Assembly: GCF_006716115.1 (NCBI RefSeq)
Contig: NZ_VFOO01000002.1
Coordinates: 101,208-165,207, forward strand
DNA from: Subtercola boreus
GTDB taxonomy: Bacteria; Actinomycetota; Actinomycetes; Actinomycetales; Microbacteriaceae
Direction of reading: 5' to 3'
DNA: 64,000 nucleotides
Shown here: piece by piece, positions 49,909-58,117 of the stretch
Numbering within the stretch: the stretch's first letter is position 1
Layout of the letters: the number at the start of each line of letters is the position of its first letter
Program-made: the position numbers and the translations under genes
Notes under the pieces: model-generated
Database searches by the model: none
What the model saw: only the letters and a program-made list of their open reading frames with translations
Told to the model about the DNA's origin: nothing

Positions 49909-51548
49909 GATTGCTCTTTCGAATTGCTGGTCTGGCTGATGCCGGCGTGCCAGGTGAGGTATCCGCCGTCGAGGTTTGCGACGGTGTGCCCGGTCTGGGC
50001 GAGGATGCGGGTGGCCGTGTTGCCGCGCTGACCCACTTGGCAGTGCACGATGACGTCACCGTCGGGGATCTCGTCTGCCCGGTCACGGATCTCGTCCAGT
50101 GGGATGTTGATCGCACCTGGAATGTGGCTTTTGTCGAACTCTTCGGTTGTTCGCACGTCGAGGATGGTCGAGCCGGTTCGTGAGAGGGCGTCGAGTTCAT
50201 GCCACTGAACCGTTCGCATCTGGCCAGGGGCAGTGTTCTCGGCAACGTACCCGGCGAGGTTGATGGGGTCTTTGGCGGAGCCGTACTGAGGCGCATATGC
50301 CAGCTCGAGGTTCTTCAGTGCTGATGCGGTGATTCCTGCGCTGATCGCGACGGAGAGGACGTCGATGCGTTTGTCGACCCCGTCTCGCCCGACGACCTGG
50401 GCGCCGAGGATGAGGTCTGTGGAGGGGTCGATGAGGAGCTTCATCGCTAGCGGGGATGCCCCGGGGTAGTAGCTGGCGTGTGACGGCGGGTGGATGTGGA
50501 TGATCCGGTGCGGGCGGTTCCCCTCGCGAAGACGTGTTTCGTTCCATCCCGTCGCTGCAGCCGTGATGCCGAACACACCGATGATCGATGTGCCGAGGGC
50601 CGGCACCGCGTCTTCAGTGGTGCCAGCGATGACATCTGCGGTCGCGCGGCCGTGCCTGTTCGCGAGCCCCGCCAGCGCCACCAGGGTGGGTAGGCCGGTG
50701 ATCGCGTCGGTCTTCTCCGCCGCGTCACCCACCGCAAAAATGAACGGGTCACTGGTGCGGTGCTGCGCGTCGACCCAGATGCCGCCACTGTCGCCGATCC
50801 GGAGTCCAGCGTTCTCCGCAACAGCACTGGCGGGAGCGACGCCTGTAGCGTCGATGATCAGATCCGCCTCGAGTTCTGTGCCGTCGTCGAGAGTGACGGT
50901 GGCGCTTTCGACAGTGCGCACCTGTCGGCCGGTGATCACTGTCACCCCGTGTGCGATGAGCTCGTCATGCAGGGCCGCCACCATTTCGGGATCCAATGCC
51001 GGAAAGATTCGGGGCCCGCGCTGTACGAGCGTTGTCGTGAAACTTCGTCGACGGATGTTCTCGGCTGCTTCCAGACCGATGTATCCGCCACCGATGACGA
51101 CGACTGAGCGTGTGCTGGGTTCGTTGAGGGTGGCATGAATACGGTCCATGTCGTCGATGGTGCGTAGCGAGGACGTGCGATCCGATTGCAGAACATCCGG
51201 ATTGTTCGCCAGGGCTCCCGTCGCGATGATCAGCTGGTCGTAGGCGTGGACGCTGTCGCCGGCAGAGTTCCTGACTGTCACCTCTTTTGCTGCCGGATCG
51301 ATGCTGACGACCTCGTGTTCGAGGTTCACGTCGATCTGGAACCGGGTACGGAACGACTCCGGGCTGTGTGAGAGAAGCTTGCCGCGATCCTCGATGACCC
51401 CACCGATGAAGTACGGCAGCCCACAGTTGGAGAACGAAACATATCTGCCTGCCTCGAAGACGACGATTTCGGCTGTTTCGTCTAGCCGCCTCAATCTCGT
51501 GGCCGCGGCCATGCCGCCAGCTACTCCACCAATGATGACCGTTTTCAT
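49905..51548 (-). CDS. CoA-disulfide reductase/persulfide reductase with C-terminal rhodanese
   Basis: 547 residues. FAD motif VIIGGVAGGMAAATRLRRL, active Cys42 in VSFSNCGLPYFIGG, NADH motif VVVIGGGYIGLEAAENI near residue 150, dimer domain YYPGASPLAMKLL. A rhodanese domain fills the last 95 residues with FDKSHIPGAINIPL and active Cys503 in VHCQVGQRGNTA. This fusion is that of CoADR-RHD/persulfide reductases, acting in sulfide and polysulfide metabolism. Start ATG 51548 with GGGAGG. Likely repressed by the CstR-like protein. Confidence 0.9.
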   Translation of the reverse strand: MKTVIIGGVAGGMAAATRLRRLDETAEIVVFEAGRYVSFSNCGLPYFIGGVIEDRGKLLSHSPESFRTRFQIDVNLEHEVVSIDPAAKEVTVRNSAGDSVHAYDQLIIATGALANNPDVLQSDRTSSLRTIDDMDRIHATLNEPSTRSVVVIGGGYIGLEAAENIRRRSFTTTLVQRGPRIFPALDPEMVAALHDELIAHGVTVITGRQVRTVESATVTLDDGTELEADLIIDATGVAPASAVAENAGLRIGDSGGIWVDAQHRTSDPFIFAVGDAAEKTDAITGLPTLVALAGLANRHGRATADVIAGTTEDAVPALGTSIIGVFGITAAATGWNETRLREGNRPHRIIHIHPPSHASYYPGASPLAMKLLIDPSTDLILGAQVVGRDGVDKRIDVLSVAISAGITASALKNLELAYAPQYGSAKDPINLAGYVAENTAPGQMRTVQWHELDALSRTGSTILDVRTTEEFDKSHIPGAINIPLDEIRDRADEIPDGDVIVHCQVGQRGNTATRILAQTGHTVANLDGGYLTWHAGISQTSNSKEQS

Positions 51549-51568
51549 TCTGGCCTCCCAACGGAAGT

Positions 51569-51584
51569 ATACCCCTGGGGGTAT
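51569..51584. promoter_or_regulatory. CsoR/CstR operator upstream of CoADR-rhodanese gene
   Basis: ATACCCCTGGGGGTAT is a G-tract dyad of the CsoR/CstR type, 21 bp before the start codon. Its centre (CTG) differs from the CTAG centre of the csoR and copB boxes. The co-encoded CstR-like protein is the probable ligand. Confidence 0.75.
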
Positions 51585-51590
51585 TCGGTG

Positions 51591-52667
51591 TCAGTTTGCG
51601 ATGGCGAAGAGCCCCGCGATGCCGACGATGTAGAGGATGAGCACGATGAGGGAGTCGATGCCCATCCCGGCGACCCGTTTCGTTGATCGGAAGACGATGC
51701 CGACGATGTACACCAGGGTGAGGAGTGCTGCGAGTGCGGTGAGGTAGATGTCTGACGCGTTGGCTTCGGGGAGCACGGCCTTGCCTGAGATGACGGTGGC
51801 GACAAGGAACAAGACGGGGAGGAAGGCGTTCCCGCCGAAGATGTCGCTGATGGCGAGGTTGTCGTCGCCCTGCTTGATGGCTTGCAGGCCGGTGGAGATC
51901 TCGGGCAGGGAGGTCGCCAATGCCAGGACGGTAGCGCCGAACAGCACACCGGACAGGCCTATCTGGTTCGCTGCGGCGTCGCCTGCGCGTTCCAGGAGAA
52001 CACCGGCCACTAGGGTGGCCACCGCAGACACGGTGAAGATGAGAACGATCTTCCACGTCGGCCGGTCGCTGTGCGGGGGTTGTGGTTTGTGGCGGCGATG
52101 ACCGGCCTGGTGCGGGGTGGCTCCGGGAGCGAGTCCGTCTTCGTGCCAGGGCAGGTGTTTGCCGGCGCGGCGCACCAGGAACAGGCCCACGATCCAGAGA
52201 GCAGCGATCAGGATCACGTCGGGGGTGAGGCGCGCGAAGATCAGGCCGGAGGGGAGCTGGCTGCCGGCCATGACGACAGACAGCACCGCAACGACGGTCA
52301 CGGCTTCAAGGACGAGCACCAGTGACGCCGCACGGTAGGTCAGAGGGTTGACGCCCTTTCCTCGTTTTCCAGCCGCGTCGAGAACGACCAGAACGACGGT
52401 CTGCAGGGCGATTCCGCCGAGGATGTTGCCGACCGCGACGTCGAGGTTGCCGGACAGGGCGGCACTGACCGTGATCGCGATCTCGGGGAGGTTCGTCGCG
52501 ACGGCGAGCACGATCAGCCCGCCGAGCGCGCTTCCGAGGTGCAGTCTGTCATCGAGAACATCGGTGGTCTTCGACAGCTGGATGCCAGCGATCCACACCA
52601 CCGCGGCCGCACCGAGAAAGATTACCGCGAGTAGCCACAACGGAAGAGAGTCCATCAGCCCAGCCAA
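51591..52667 (-). CDS. Ca2+/cation antiporter family membrane protein
   Basis: 358 residues, about ten helices in two halves. The alpha-repeats are LAVATNLPEIAITVSAAL...AVGNILGG and LALATSLPEISTGLQAIK...ISDIFGGNAF, with the conserved acidic residue in each (LPE). A His-rich cytoplasmic loop (HQAGHRRHKPQPPHSDRP) separates them. CaCA antiporters exchange Ca2+ or other cations for Na+/H+. Either ATG 52667 or 52655 may start it. Its ion is not certain. Confidence 0.8.
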   Translation of the reverse strand: MAGLMDSLPLWLLAVIFLGAAAVVWIAGIQLSKTTDVLDDRLHLGSALGGLIVLAVATNLPEIAITVSAALSGNLDVAVGNILGGIALQTVVLVVLDAAGKRGKGVNPLTYRAASLVLVLEAVTVVAVLSVVMAGSQLPSGLIFARLTPDVILIAALWIVGLFLVRRAGKHLPWHEDGLAPGATPHQAGHRRHKPQPPHSDRPTWKIVLIFTVSAVATLVAGVLLERAGDAAANQIGLSGVLFGATVLALATSLPEISTGLQAIKQGDDNLAISDIFGGNAFLPVLFLVATVISGKAVLPEANASDIYLTALAALLTLVYIVGIVFRSTKRVAGMGIDSLIVLILYIVGIAGLFAIAN

Positions 52668-52784
52668 TCCTTCCCGTGGGTTTGCCGCAACGCCCTGTCA
52701 GAAGCCATCAATCTGTGCTGAGCCTTCCGTAAGGTCGGCCGCCAAGTGAGCTTGATTGCAGAAGATCTGACGCAAGGCTGAATG

Positions 52785-53291
52785 TCATCCCGCGGCAGGC
52801 GTGGTTACTTTCTCTCCGGTGGGTGTGAGGGCGTGCCAGGTGCCTTTGACGCCTTGGCCTTTGACGTCGCCGGGGGTTGCGTCTTTCGAGAAGGTGTAGA
52901 TCGGCATGCCGTTGACGGTGATCTGTTTCGCTCCGTTCACGCCGGTGATGGTGCTGATGGTGCCGGTAATTCCGGTAACGGTGGGGGTGTTGGAGGTGGT
53001 GGTGATGGCGGGCCAGGTGGTTGCGCACACGTCGGTGCAGCTGCTGGTTCCGGAGTTGGGTACGTCGGTGTCGAAAGCGTAGGCGGTGAGTCCTTTGCCG
53101 TTGACGATGACCGTGCCGAGGCTGCTTGTCGCGGTCGCGGCGTCCGACTCTGCCACTGTCGGCGCAGATGAGGTGGGGATGCTCGATGGTGCGGAGCCCG
53201 AGGCGGCGGAGGTGTTGCTGGCCGAGCAACCTGCCAGTGCGAGAGTGGCGAATGTGGCTGCCGCGAGTGTGAGGACGATCTTCGATTTCAT
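52785..53291 (-). CDS. Secreted lipoprotein with Y-X4-D repeats (Lipoprotein_15 type)
   Basis: 168 residues. Lipobox LAGC at about Cys22, Ser/Thr/Ala linker, then two repeats, LTAYAFDTDVPNSGTSSCTD and MPIYTFSKDATPGDVKGQGV, each Tyr followed by Asp as in COG4315 lipoproteins. Two cysteines (SCTDVC) may form a disulfide or bind metal. Function unknown. Lies 43 bp downstream of the TDT transporter gene and is probably co-transcribed. Confidence 0.8.
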   Translation of the reverse strand: MKSKIVLTLAAATFATLALAGCSASNTSAASGSAPSSIPTSSAPTVAESDAATATSSLGTVIVNGKGLTAYAFDTDVPNSGTSSCTDVCATTWPAITTTSNTPTVTGITGTISTITGVNGAKQITVNGMPIYTFSKDATPGDVKGQGVKGTWHALTPTGEKVTTPAAG

Positions 53292-53334
53292 GGGGAAGTC
53301 TCTTCAGGTGTGGTGAGGTGAGGTGCGGGGTGCT

Positions 53335-54483
53335 TCAGGAGGTTTTTGCTGTTGGTGGGATGAAGAGCGTGCCGGTGAGGGCGCTGCCGTGGAAAGTGCG
53401 GAGGGCGACGACTGCCCACGCGCCGAGGAGGGCGGCGAAGGCCAGTACCGCCGCGACCTGGAACGCGACCGATCCGGTGTGCAGGGCGACCCCGGTCAGG
53501 CCGGTGACACAGGTGCCGACGGGGAAGGTGAAGGACCACCAGGTCAGCGAGAACGGGAGGTGTTCGCGCGCGGTTCGCACGGTGATCGCGAGGGCGAGTG
53601 CCGCCCAGAGGGCAGCGAACCCGAGTACGGGTACGCCATAGATCACGCCGAAGGCCTGCAGGGCATCGGCGAGGGGTGCGGTGGTGGCGAGGTGCGCGTT
53701 GCCGCCGAGCAGGTTCACGGCGGTGACAGACTGGCCGAGGGGGCCCAGCACGATCCAGAGCGTGGGCGCCATCGCTGCCGCCCCGATCTTGTGGGTGGTG
53801 AGCCTCGACCAGATGAGGGTAATGACGATGAGCGACGCGACGAGGCTGAGGCCGAACATCCCGTAGCAGGCCAGCAGCATCGTGAGGCGCGCCTGGCCCT
53901 CGGGCAGGTACGGGATGAGCAGGGCGCCGGTGGATGCGGAGACCATGGGTGGCACGATGGGCATCAGCCAGCCGCCGAACGCGCTGTCGGCCGAGACGGT
54001 GAACGTCGTGAAGGTCAGGTACGGCACCGCGACGGCGGTTGCCAGGCCCATGATCGTGCCGAGTGTCCAGAGTACGGCGTCGATGGTGACGGCGGTCTGT
54101 TCGCCGAGAACGTCTTTGCCGAGCAGGATCGTGCCGGCCCCGACGGTAAGGAGGGCCATCGCGGGTGCGCCGTAGAAGTGCGCCATCACGGGGTTCAGGT
54201 GGTGGGTGCGGGCTGTCTCACGGTTCGTGACCCAGTGGATGACCGTTGCTGCGGTGAGCGCGATGAGCAGCACGCTGGCAATGACCCACACCACGGTCGC
54301 CGCAGCGCGAAGGCCGGGGAACTGCAGGGGGAGGGTGGCTGCGGCGTTGGCGACGATGCCTGTGCCCATGACCGATGCGTACCAGTTCGGAGTGATGTTC
54401 TTGAACATGTGCATCGGGTGTTCGAGCTCGCGCAAAAACACCCGTGACGGGGCGGCGGGTCGGAGGGCCTGGACGGTTGACAT
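53335..54483 (-). CDS. TDT/SLAC1-family transporter (TehA-like)
   Basis: 382 residues with ten helices. ITPNWYASVMGTGIVANAA at the N-terminus and WWSFTFPVGTCVTGL near residue 320 are typical of the tellurite-resistance/dicarboxylate (TDT) and SLAC1 family. Family members pass anions such as tellurite, sulfite or malate. Divergent LysR-type gene suggests substrate-dependent control; sulfite export would fit the sulfur genes at 49-51 kb, but this is inference. Confidence 0.82.
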   Translation of the reverse strand: MSTVQALRPAAPSRVFLRELEHPMHMFKNITPNWYASVMGTGIVANAAATLPLQFPGLRAAATVVWVIASVLLIALTAATVIHWVTNRETARTHHLNPVMAHFYGAPAMALLTVGAGTILLGKDVLGEQTAVTIDAVLWTLGTIMGLATAVAVPYLTFTTFTVSADSAFGGWLMPIVPPMVSASTGALLIPYLPEGQARLTMLLACYGMFGLSLVASLIVITLIWSRLTTHKIGAAAMAPTLWIVLGPLGQSVTAVNLLGGNAHLATTAPLADALQAFGVIYGVPVLGFAALWAALALAITVRTAREHLPFSLTWWSFTFPVGTCVTGLTGVALHTGSVAFQVAAVLAFAALLGAWAVVALRTFHGSALTGTLFIPPTAKTS

Positions 54484-54529
54484 GCTTCAATCCTTCTCCT
54501 CACGGCACGGCCGCAGAAGAGCGATACGG

Positions 54530-54543
54530 TTGTGGAGTCACAA
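54530..54543. promoter_or_regulatory. LysR-type operator candidate
   Basis: TTGTGGAGTCACAA is an inverted repeat (TTGTG/CACAA) of the T-N12-A kind in the 80-bp divergent region. The half TTGTGGAG recurs 21 bp downstream (54551-54558), two helical turns away, just before the LysR ribosome site. Confidence 0.4.
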
Positions 54544-54563
54544 GCAGAGTTTGTGGAGATGGG

Positions 54564-55490
54564 ATGATCGTGAGTAACTTTGAACCACCTGATCTGAAAA
54601 GTCTGCAGACGCTCGCGGCCGTTGCCGAGTTCGGCAGTCTCACGTCGGCCAGTGCGGCGCTCGGGGTGACTCAACAGGCGGTCTCGTCGCGCATCCGCAC
54701 CCTCGAAATCCGCACCGGGTCAGCGCTCGTGACCCGGTCGGCCCGTGGCTCCCAGTTGACCGCGACGGGCCTGCTGGTGGCCGGGTGGGCAAAGGACGTG
54801 CTGGATGTTGCCGACCGGTTCGAGGTCGCGGTCAGCGCGCTCCGCGACGAGAGTCACGCGCAGCTGCGTGTCGGCGCGAGTCTGACGGTCGCCGAACACC
54901 TCATGCCGCAATGGCTGGTTGCGTTCCAGACGGGCAGCGGGCATCCGGCTGCCGTCGACCTCGCTGTGGCGAACAGCCGTGCGGTCATCGAGCAGGTTCG
55001 CGCGGGTGCCCGCGACATCGGGTTCGTCGAGACCCCTGATGTGCCGTCCGACCTCGAGTCGCGGGTCATCGGGTTCGACGAGCTCGTCATCGTCGTCGCG
55101 GTGAACCACCCGTGGGCCCGGCGTCGACGCGCGATCAGCGCAGCCGAGCTCGCCTCGACCGCTCTGGTAGTTCGCGAAGAAGGTTCGGGCACCAGACGCA
55201 CGCTCGAACTCGCGCTCGGCGCGCTCGAGCCACCGCTGGTTCCGGATGCTCCCGCTTCAGTCTTACCCACGACGACGGCGATCCGGTCGACCGTCGCTTC
55301 GGGTCCGGCGCCCGCCGTTCTGAGTTCGCTTGCGATTCGCGACGACGTGACGCTCGGCCGCCTCGTTCGAATTCGTGTTGCGGGGCTCTCACTGAAACGT
55401 CCGCTCACGGCCGTGTGGGCGCGGAACCCAGCCGGGCTGCCGGAGAATGCTGAACGACTGCTCTCGATTGCCCTGACGCATGCACGCTGA
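54564..55490 (+). CDS. LysR-family transcriptional regulator
   Basis: 308 residues from ATG 54564, after GGAGATGGG; the longer frame upstream overlaps the TDT gene and is unlikely. N-terminal HTH: LKSLQTLAAVAEFGSLTSAS and VTQQAVSSRIRTLE. The rest is the periplasmic-binding-like effector domain. It is divergent from the TDT transporter and likely its activator or repressor; the effector is unknown. Confidence 0.88.
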   Translation: MIVSNFEPPDLKSLQTLAAVAEFGSLTSASAALGVTQQAVSSRIRTLEIRTGSALVTRSARGSQLTATGLLVAGWAKDVLDVADRFEVAVSALRDESHAQLRVGASLTVAEHLMPQWLVAFQTGSGHPAAVDLAVANSRAVIEQVRAGARDIGFVETPDVPSDLESRVIGFDELVIVVAVNHPWARRRRAISAAELASTALVVREEGSGTRRTLELALGALEPPLVPDAPASVLPTTTAIRSTVASGPAPAVLSSLAIRDDVTLGRLVRIRVAGLSLKRPLTAVWARNPAGLPENAERLLSIALTHAR

Positions 55491-55509
55491 GACCACAGGG
55501 GTCGCGGGG

Positions 55510-56094
55510 ATGCCGTCGAAGCTCGCTCGACTCGAAGAACGCCATGTGGCAGCCCTGAACGGTCTCGTTCGACAGCTGCGTACAACCGGCGGCAGCCCCC
55601 GGGTCGTGCCGTGGGCCGACCCTGACAGTGGGGGAGTGGATGCGCGAGTGCTGGTGCTTTTCGAGAGCCCGGCGAATCTGACAGTGAGCGCTGGTGCCTC
55701 GGCCTTCAGCTCGGAGGACAACGAGAACGCGACGTCGCGTTCGTTCGCGGCGGCCCGCATCGAGGCAGGCATGACGCGTCGAGACTATCTCCGGTGGAAC
55801 GTGGTTCCCTGGCCGCTGTTCGACGCAGCCGGCGTACGCCGCCCACCGAACGCCGATGACCTCGACGAGGCACAGCCCGCTCTGGCTGCCGTGATTGAGC
55901 TGATGCCCGGCCTGTCGTCGATCGTGACGTTCGGGGCGACAGCGCTGACCGCGGTGATGCGCTACTACACCCTGCACGATCATCCCGTCATCGTGCCCGT
56001 GCTCGCAGCGCCGCACCCATCACCCGCGAACGGGCACAGACGCGGCGAGAACCACGTGCGCGCGGTCAACGCCCTCCGCAGATCACTGCCCTGA
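55510..56094 (+). CDS. Uracil-DNA glycosylase-like protein
   Basis: About 194 residues from ATG 55510; ATG 55480 would overlap the LysR end. VLVLFESPANLT, SEDNENATSRSF, RWNVVPWPLFDA and APHPSPANGHR follow the order of motifs in UDG-superfamily proteins (substrate loop, NxxPW, HPS loop). The water-activating Asp/Asn is not clearly identified. May remove damaged bases or be a stand-alone member of unknown target. Confidence 0.6.
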   Translation: MPSKLARLEERHVAALNGLVRQLRTTGGSPRVVPWADPDSGGVDARVLVLFESPANLTVSAGASAFSSEDNENATSRSFAAARIEAGMTRRDYLRWNVVPWPLFDAAGVRRPPNADDLDEAQPALAAVIELMPGLSSIVTFGATALTAVMRYYTLHDHPVIVPVLAAPHPSPANGHRRGENHVRAVNALRRSLP

Positions 56095-57270
56095 CTGATG
56101 GTGGTCGCTGTGGTCGTGGTCGTGTCCGGCGTCGGGGCTGCCGCCCATCATCTTCAGCATGGGCCCGCTGCCGCTTCGGTAGAACACGATCACCAGCACG
56201 GCGCCCAGAAGGATGAAGATGATATTGAGCCAGGTGGTGTAGTTCCAGCTGATGCCGTCGTCGACGATGGTGAGGTTGCGGTTCGTCGGAACAAGGCTGA
56301 GCGGGGTGAAGATCAGCTCGACGGCGTACCCGGCGAGCACCATGGCGCCGTAGAAGATCGCGGTGATGCGGAGGGCGGCCGTCGTGCCGTAGTACTTCCG
56401 GTAGATCAGGATGATCGGAATGATGATGAGGTCGGCGAAGATGAAGCTGATCACGCCGCCGAAACTGATGCCGCCATTCCACAGCACTGCGGCCAGCGGC
56501 ACGTTCCCGACCGAGCAGACGAAGCTGATCATCGCGAGCAGCGGGCCGACGATCGGCCCGAGGACGAACGCCACGGTCGGGTCGTTGACGAAGAACACGG
56601 CCTGCAGCCAGGCTTTCGGCACCCAGGCAGCGAACGCGCCTGCGATGAGCAGGCCGATGACGATGTCTTTGAGTACCGCGGCCCAGTCCATGACGAAGTA
56701 CTGCGACACCGAGGTGATGCCGGGCCCGGAGAACAGTCGCTGCCAGAAGGTGCCGCCCCGCTGCACCGACATGTCCATGCCGGCGTGGCCCTCCATCCCG
56801 CCGGCGAGGCCTTTCTCTGCCTGCTCGCGGGCTTTGTCGGTGATCTTGCCACGCATCCAGAGCCGGAACCCGAGGGCCACCAGGATGATCATGATGGGGC
56901 CGCCGACGAACTCGGCGAGAGTGAACTGCCAACCCATCACGAAGGCGAGAATCAGGCCCAGCTCGACCACCAAGTTGGTCGACGCGATCTCGAACGCCAT
57001 TGCAGCAGAAAAGCTGGCGCCCTTCCGAAAGAGAGCCCGCGCCAGCGCGACGGCGGCATACGAGCAGGATGAGGACGCCGCACCCAGGCCACTGGCGATG
57101 GCCAAGGATCGCGGCGAGTCGGTGTTCATCAGCCGGGTGATCTGCTCGCGCCGGATCAGCGCCTGAATGACGCCGGAGAGCGCGAAGCCCAGAATCAGGG
57201 GCCAGAGAATCTGCCAGGCCATCGACCCGGCGGTGGCGAGAGCGTCGCCAATGGCCTGAAAGGCGAACAT
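56083..57270 (-). CDS. ArsP-like permease (UPF0718/permease family)
   Basis: 395 residues, eight or more helices. SSSCSYAAVALARALFRKGA near residue 66 and FVCSVGNVPLAAVLWNGGIS near residue 240 are the two membrane signatures of the ArsP_1 permease family. The linker is Gly/Met-rich (GGMEGHAGMDMS), and the tail is His/Asp-rich (GHDHDHSDHHQSG). ArsP members export trivalent organoarsenicals, but the broad family also has copper-linked relatives. A CsoR-like operator upstream points to copper or sulfur control here. Confidence 0.78.
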   Translation of the reverse strand: MFAFQAIGDALATAGSMAWQILWPLILGFALSGVIQALIRREQITRLMNTDSPRSLAIASGLGAASSSCSYAAVALARALFRKGASFSAAMAFEIASTNLVVELGLILAFVMGWQFTLAEFVGGPIMIILVALGFRLWMRGKITDKAREQAEKGLAGGMEGHAGMDMSVQRGGTFWQRLFSGPGITSVSQYFVMDWAAVLKDIVIGLLIAGAFAAWVPKAWLQAVFFVNDPTVAFVLGPIVGPLLAMISFVCSVGNVPLAAVLWNGGISFGGVISFIFADLIIIPIILIYRKYYGTTAALRITAIFYGAMVLAGYAVELIFTPLSLVPTNRNLTIVDDGISWNYTTWLNIIFILLGAVLVIVFYRSGSGPMLKMMGGSPDAGHDHDHSDHHQSGQ

Positions 57271-57272
57271 GC

Positions 57273-57329
57273 TCAGAACCCCGCGAGTAGCTTCTGCATC
57301 GTGGTGATTTCTGCACTTCGAAAGCTCAT
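57273..57329 (-). CDS. 18-residue leader peptide before ArsP-like gene
   Basis: A tiny frame MSFRSAEITTMQKLLAGF begins at ATG 57329, 8 bp after a strong GGAGG, and its stop lies 2 bp before the permease ATG at 57270. The best ribosome site of the operon serves this frame and not the permease. It could couple translation or be a spurious frame. Confidence 0.35.
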   Translation of the reverse strand: MSFRSAEITTMQKLLAGF

Positions 57330-57347
57330 TTGCACATCCTCCATTTG

Positions 57348-57364
57348 ATACCCGCCTAGGGTAT
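57348..57364. promoter_or_regulatory. CsoR/CstR-like operator upstream of ArsP-like permease
   Basis: ATACCCGCCTAGGGTAT keeps the ATACCC/GGGTAT arms and a CTAG-like centre, but with shorter G tracts than the csoR and copB boxes. It is 18 bp before the leader peptide and 77 bp before the permease start. Confidence 0.6.
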
Positions 57365-57480
57365 GCACGCGAGGGTGGAAACCACCAGCCGTCGGGTGGA
57401 AACGATCACAAGGCCGACGTCTCAGCCGTTGCGCTACTAAGTCATCTGTGGCATCTTGAGAGGGCACCTCGGTGCGACGG

Positions 57481-57562
57481 CGGTGGGGCTCACCGTAACC
57501 AACCTCGACCCAGGTCGACAACAGTCCCTATCTCAGCACTTCGGTGCGCCACGAGATAGGAG
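57481..57562 (+). promoter_or_regulatory. Structured 5' leader of fluoride operon, putative RNA switch
   Basis: Three nested or adjacent hairpins are visible: CGGTG-GGGCT-CACCG (57481-57495), TCGACC-CA-GGTCGA (57505-57518), and CCTATCTC...GAGATAGG (57527-57560) enclosing GCAC-TTCG-GTGC. The last stem buries the Shine-Dalgarno AGGAG (57558-57562). GGTGGGGCTC (57482-57491) can also pair with GAGCCCACC (57560-57568). The order P1, inner hairpin, then a CCCTAT strand competing with the ribosome site recalls the fluoride riboswitch, but its conserved AUG loop is not found. Confidence 0.5.
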
Positions 57563-57568
57563 CCCACC

Positions 57569-58117
57569 GTGTCACAGCCAGCCACCGCATGGTCACCGCC
57601 CGAACCCTCGGCGGTAGGCGGCACGCCGGTCATCGTCGTCGGCGTATTCCCAGGCGTGCCTGACGACGTGGTCTCGCAGGCGGTCGTCTTCGCGGAACGG
57701 TTCGGCGCCCAGTTGGTGTTCGTGTACGTCGATACCGGCCGGTATGTCGTGGGCCGGAACGGCACGGGTGAGGTTGTATCGGCGCCGATCGATCCCGACC
57801 TCGCAGACGACGATCCGGGCATGTTCCCCGCTGACCTGCGCGAGCACCTTGCATCATCGGTCTCGGTGGGTATCCAATGGTCGACCCTGCTGTCGGCCGG
57901 TGACCCGGCAGATGCTCTCGCGCAGCTCGCGGAGCAGCGGGACGCGACGGCGATCGTAGTCGGAACCCGCCGCGCCACCATGCGGTCCACTGTCGGTGAG
58001 TTCTTCAACGGCTCCGTTGCCGCGCATCTGGCCCACCGCCAGCACCGGCCGGTGATTGTCATCCCGGTGGCACCGGTCGCATCAGACGAGGCCCTCCCGT
58101 GGGCGGCGACCTCATGA
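57569..58117 (+). CDS. Universal stress protein
   Basis: 182 residues with one Usp domain. VIVVGVFPGVPDDV starts the fold and GTRRATMRSTVGEFFNGSVA contains the ATP-binding G-2X-G-9X-G(S/T)-like motif. It is the first gene of a five-gene run with phosphoglycerate mutase, enolase and two CrcB. GTG 57569 lies 6 bp after AGGAG. Homologues often precede enolase and crcB in fluoride loci of actinobacteria; the direct role is unknown. Confidence 0.8.
   Translation: MSQPATAWSPPEPSAVGGTPVIVVGVFPGVPDDVVSQAVVFAERFGAQLVFVYVDTGRYVVGRNGTGEVVSAPIDPDLADDDPGMFPADLREHLASSVSVGIQWSTLLSAGDPADALAQLAEQRDATAIVVGTRRATMRSTVGEFFNGSVAAHLAHRQHRPVIVIPVAPVASDEALPWAATS

Noticed and set aside
57481..57562. Canonical fluoride riboswitch
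   Set aside because: The order of stems fits, but the conserved AUG-containing loop of the crcB motif is not present, so I list it only as a structured leader.
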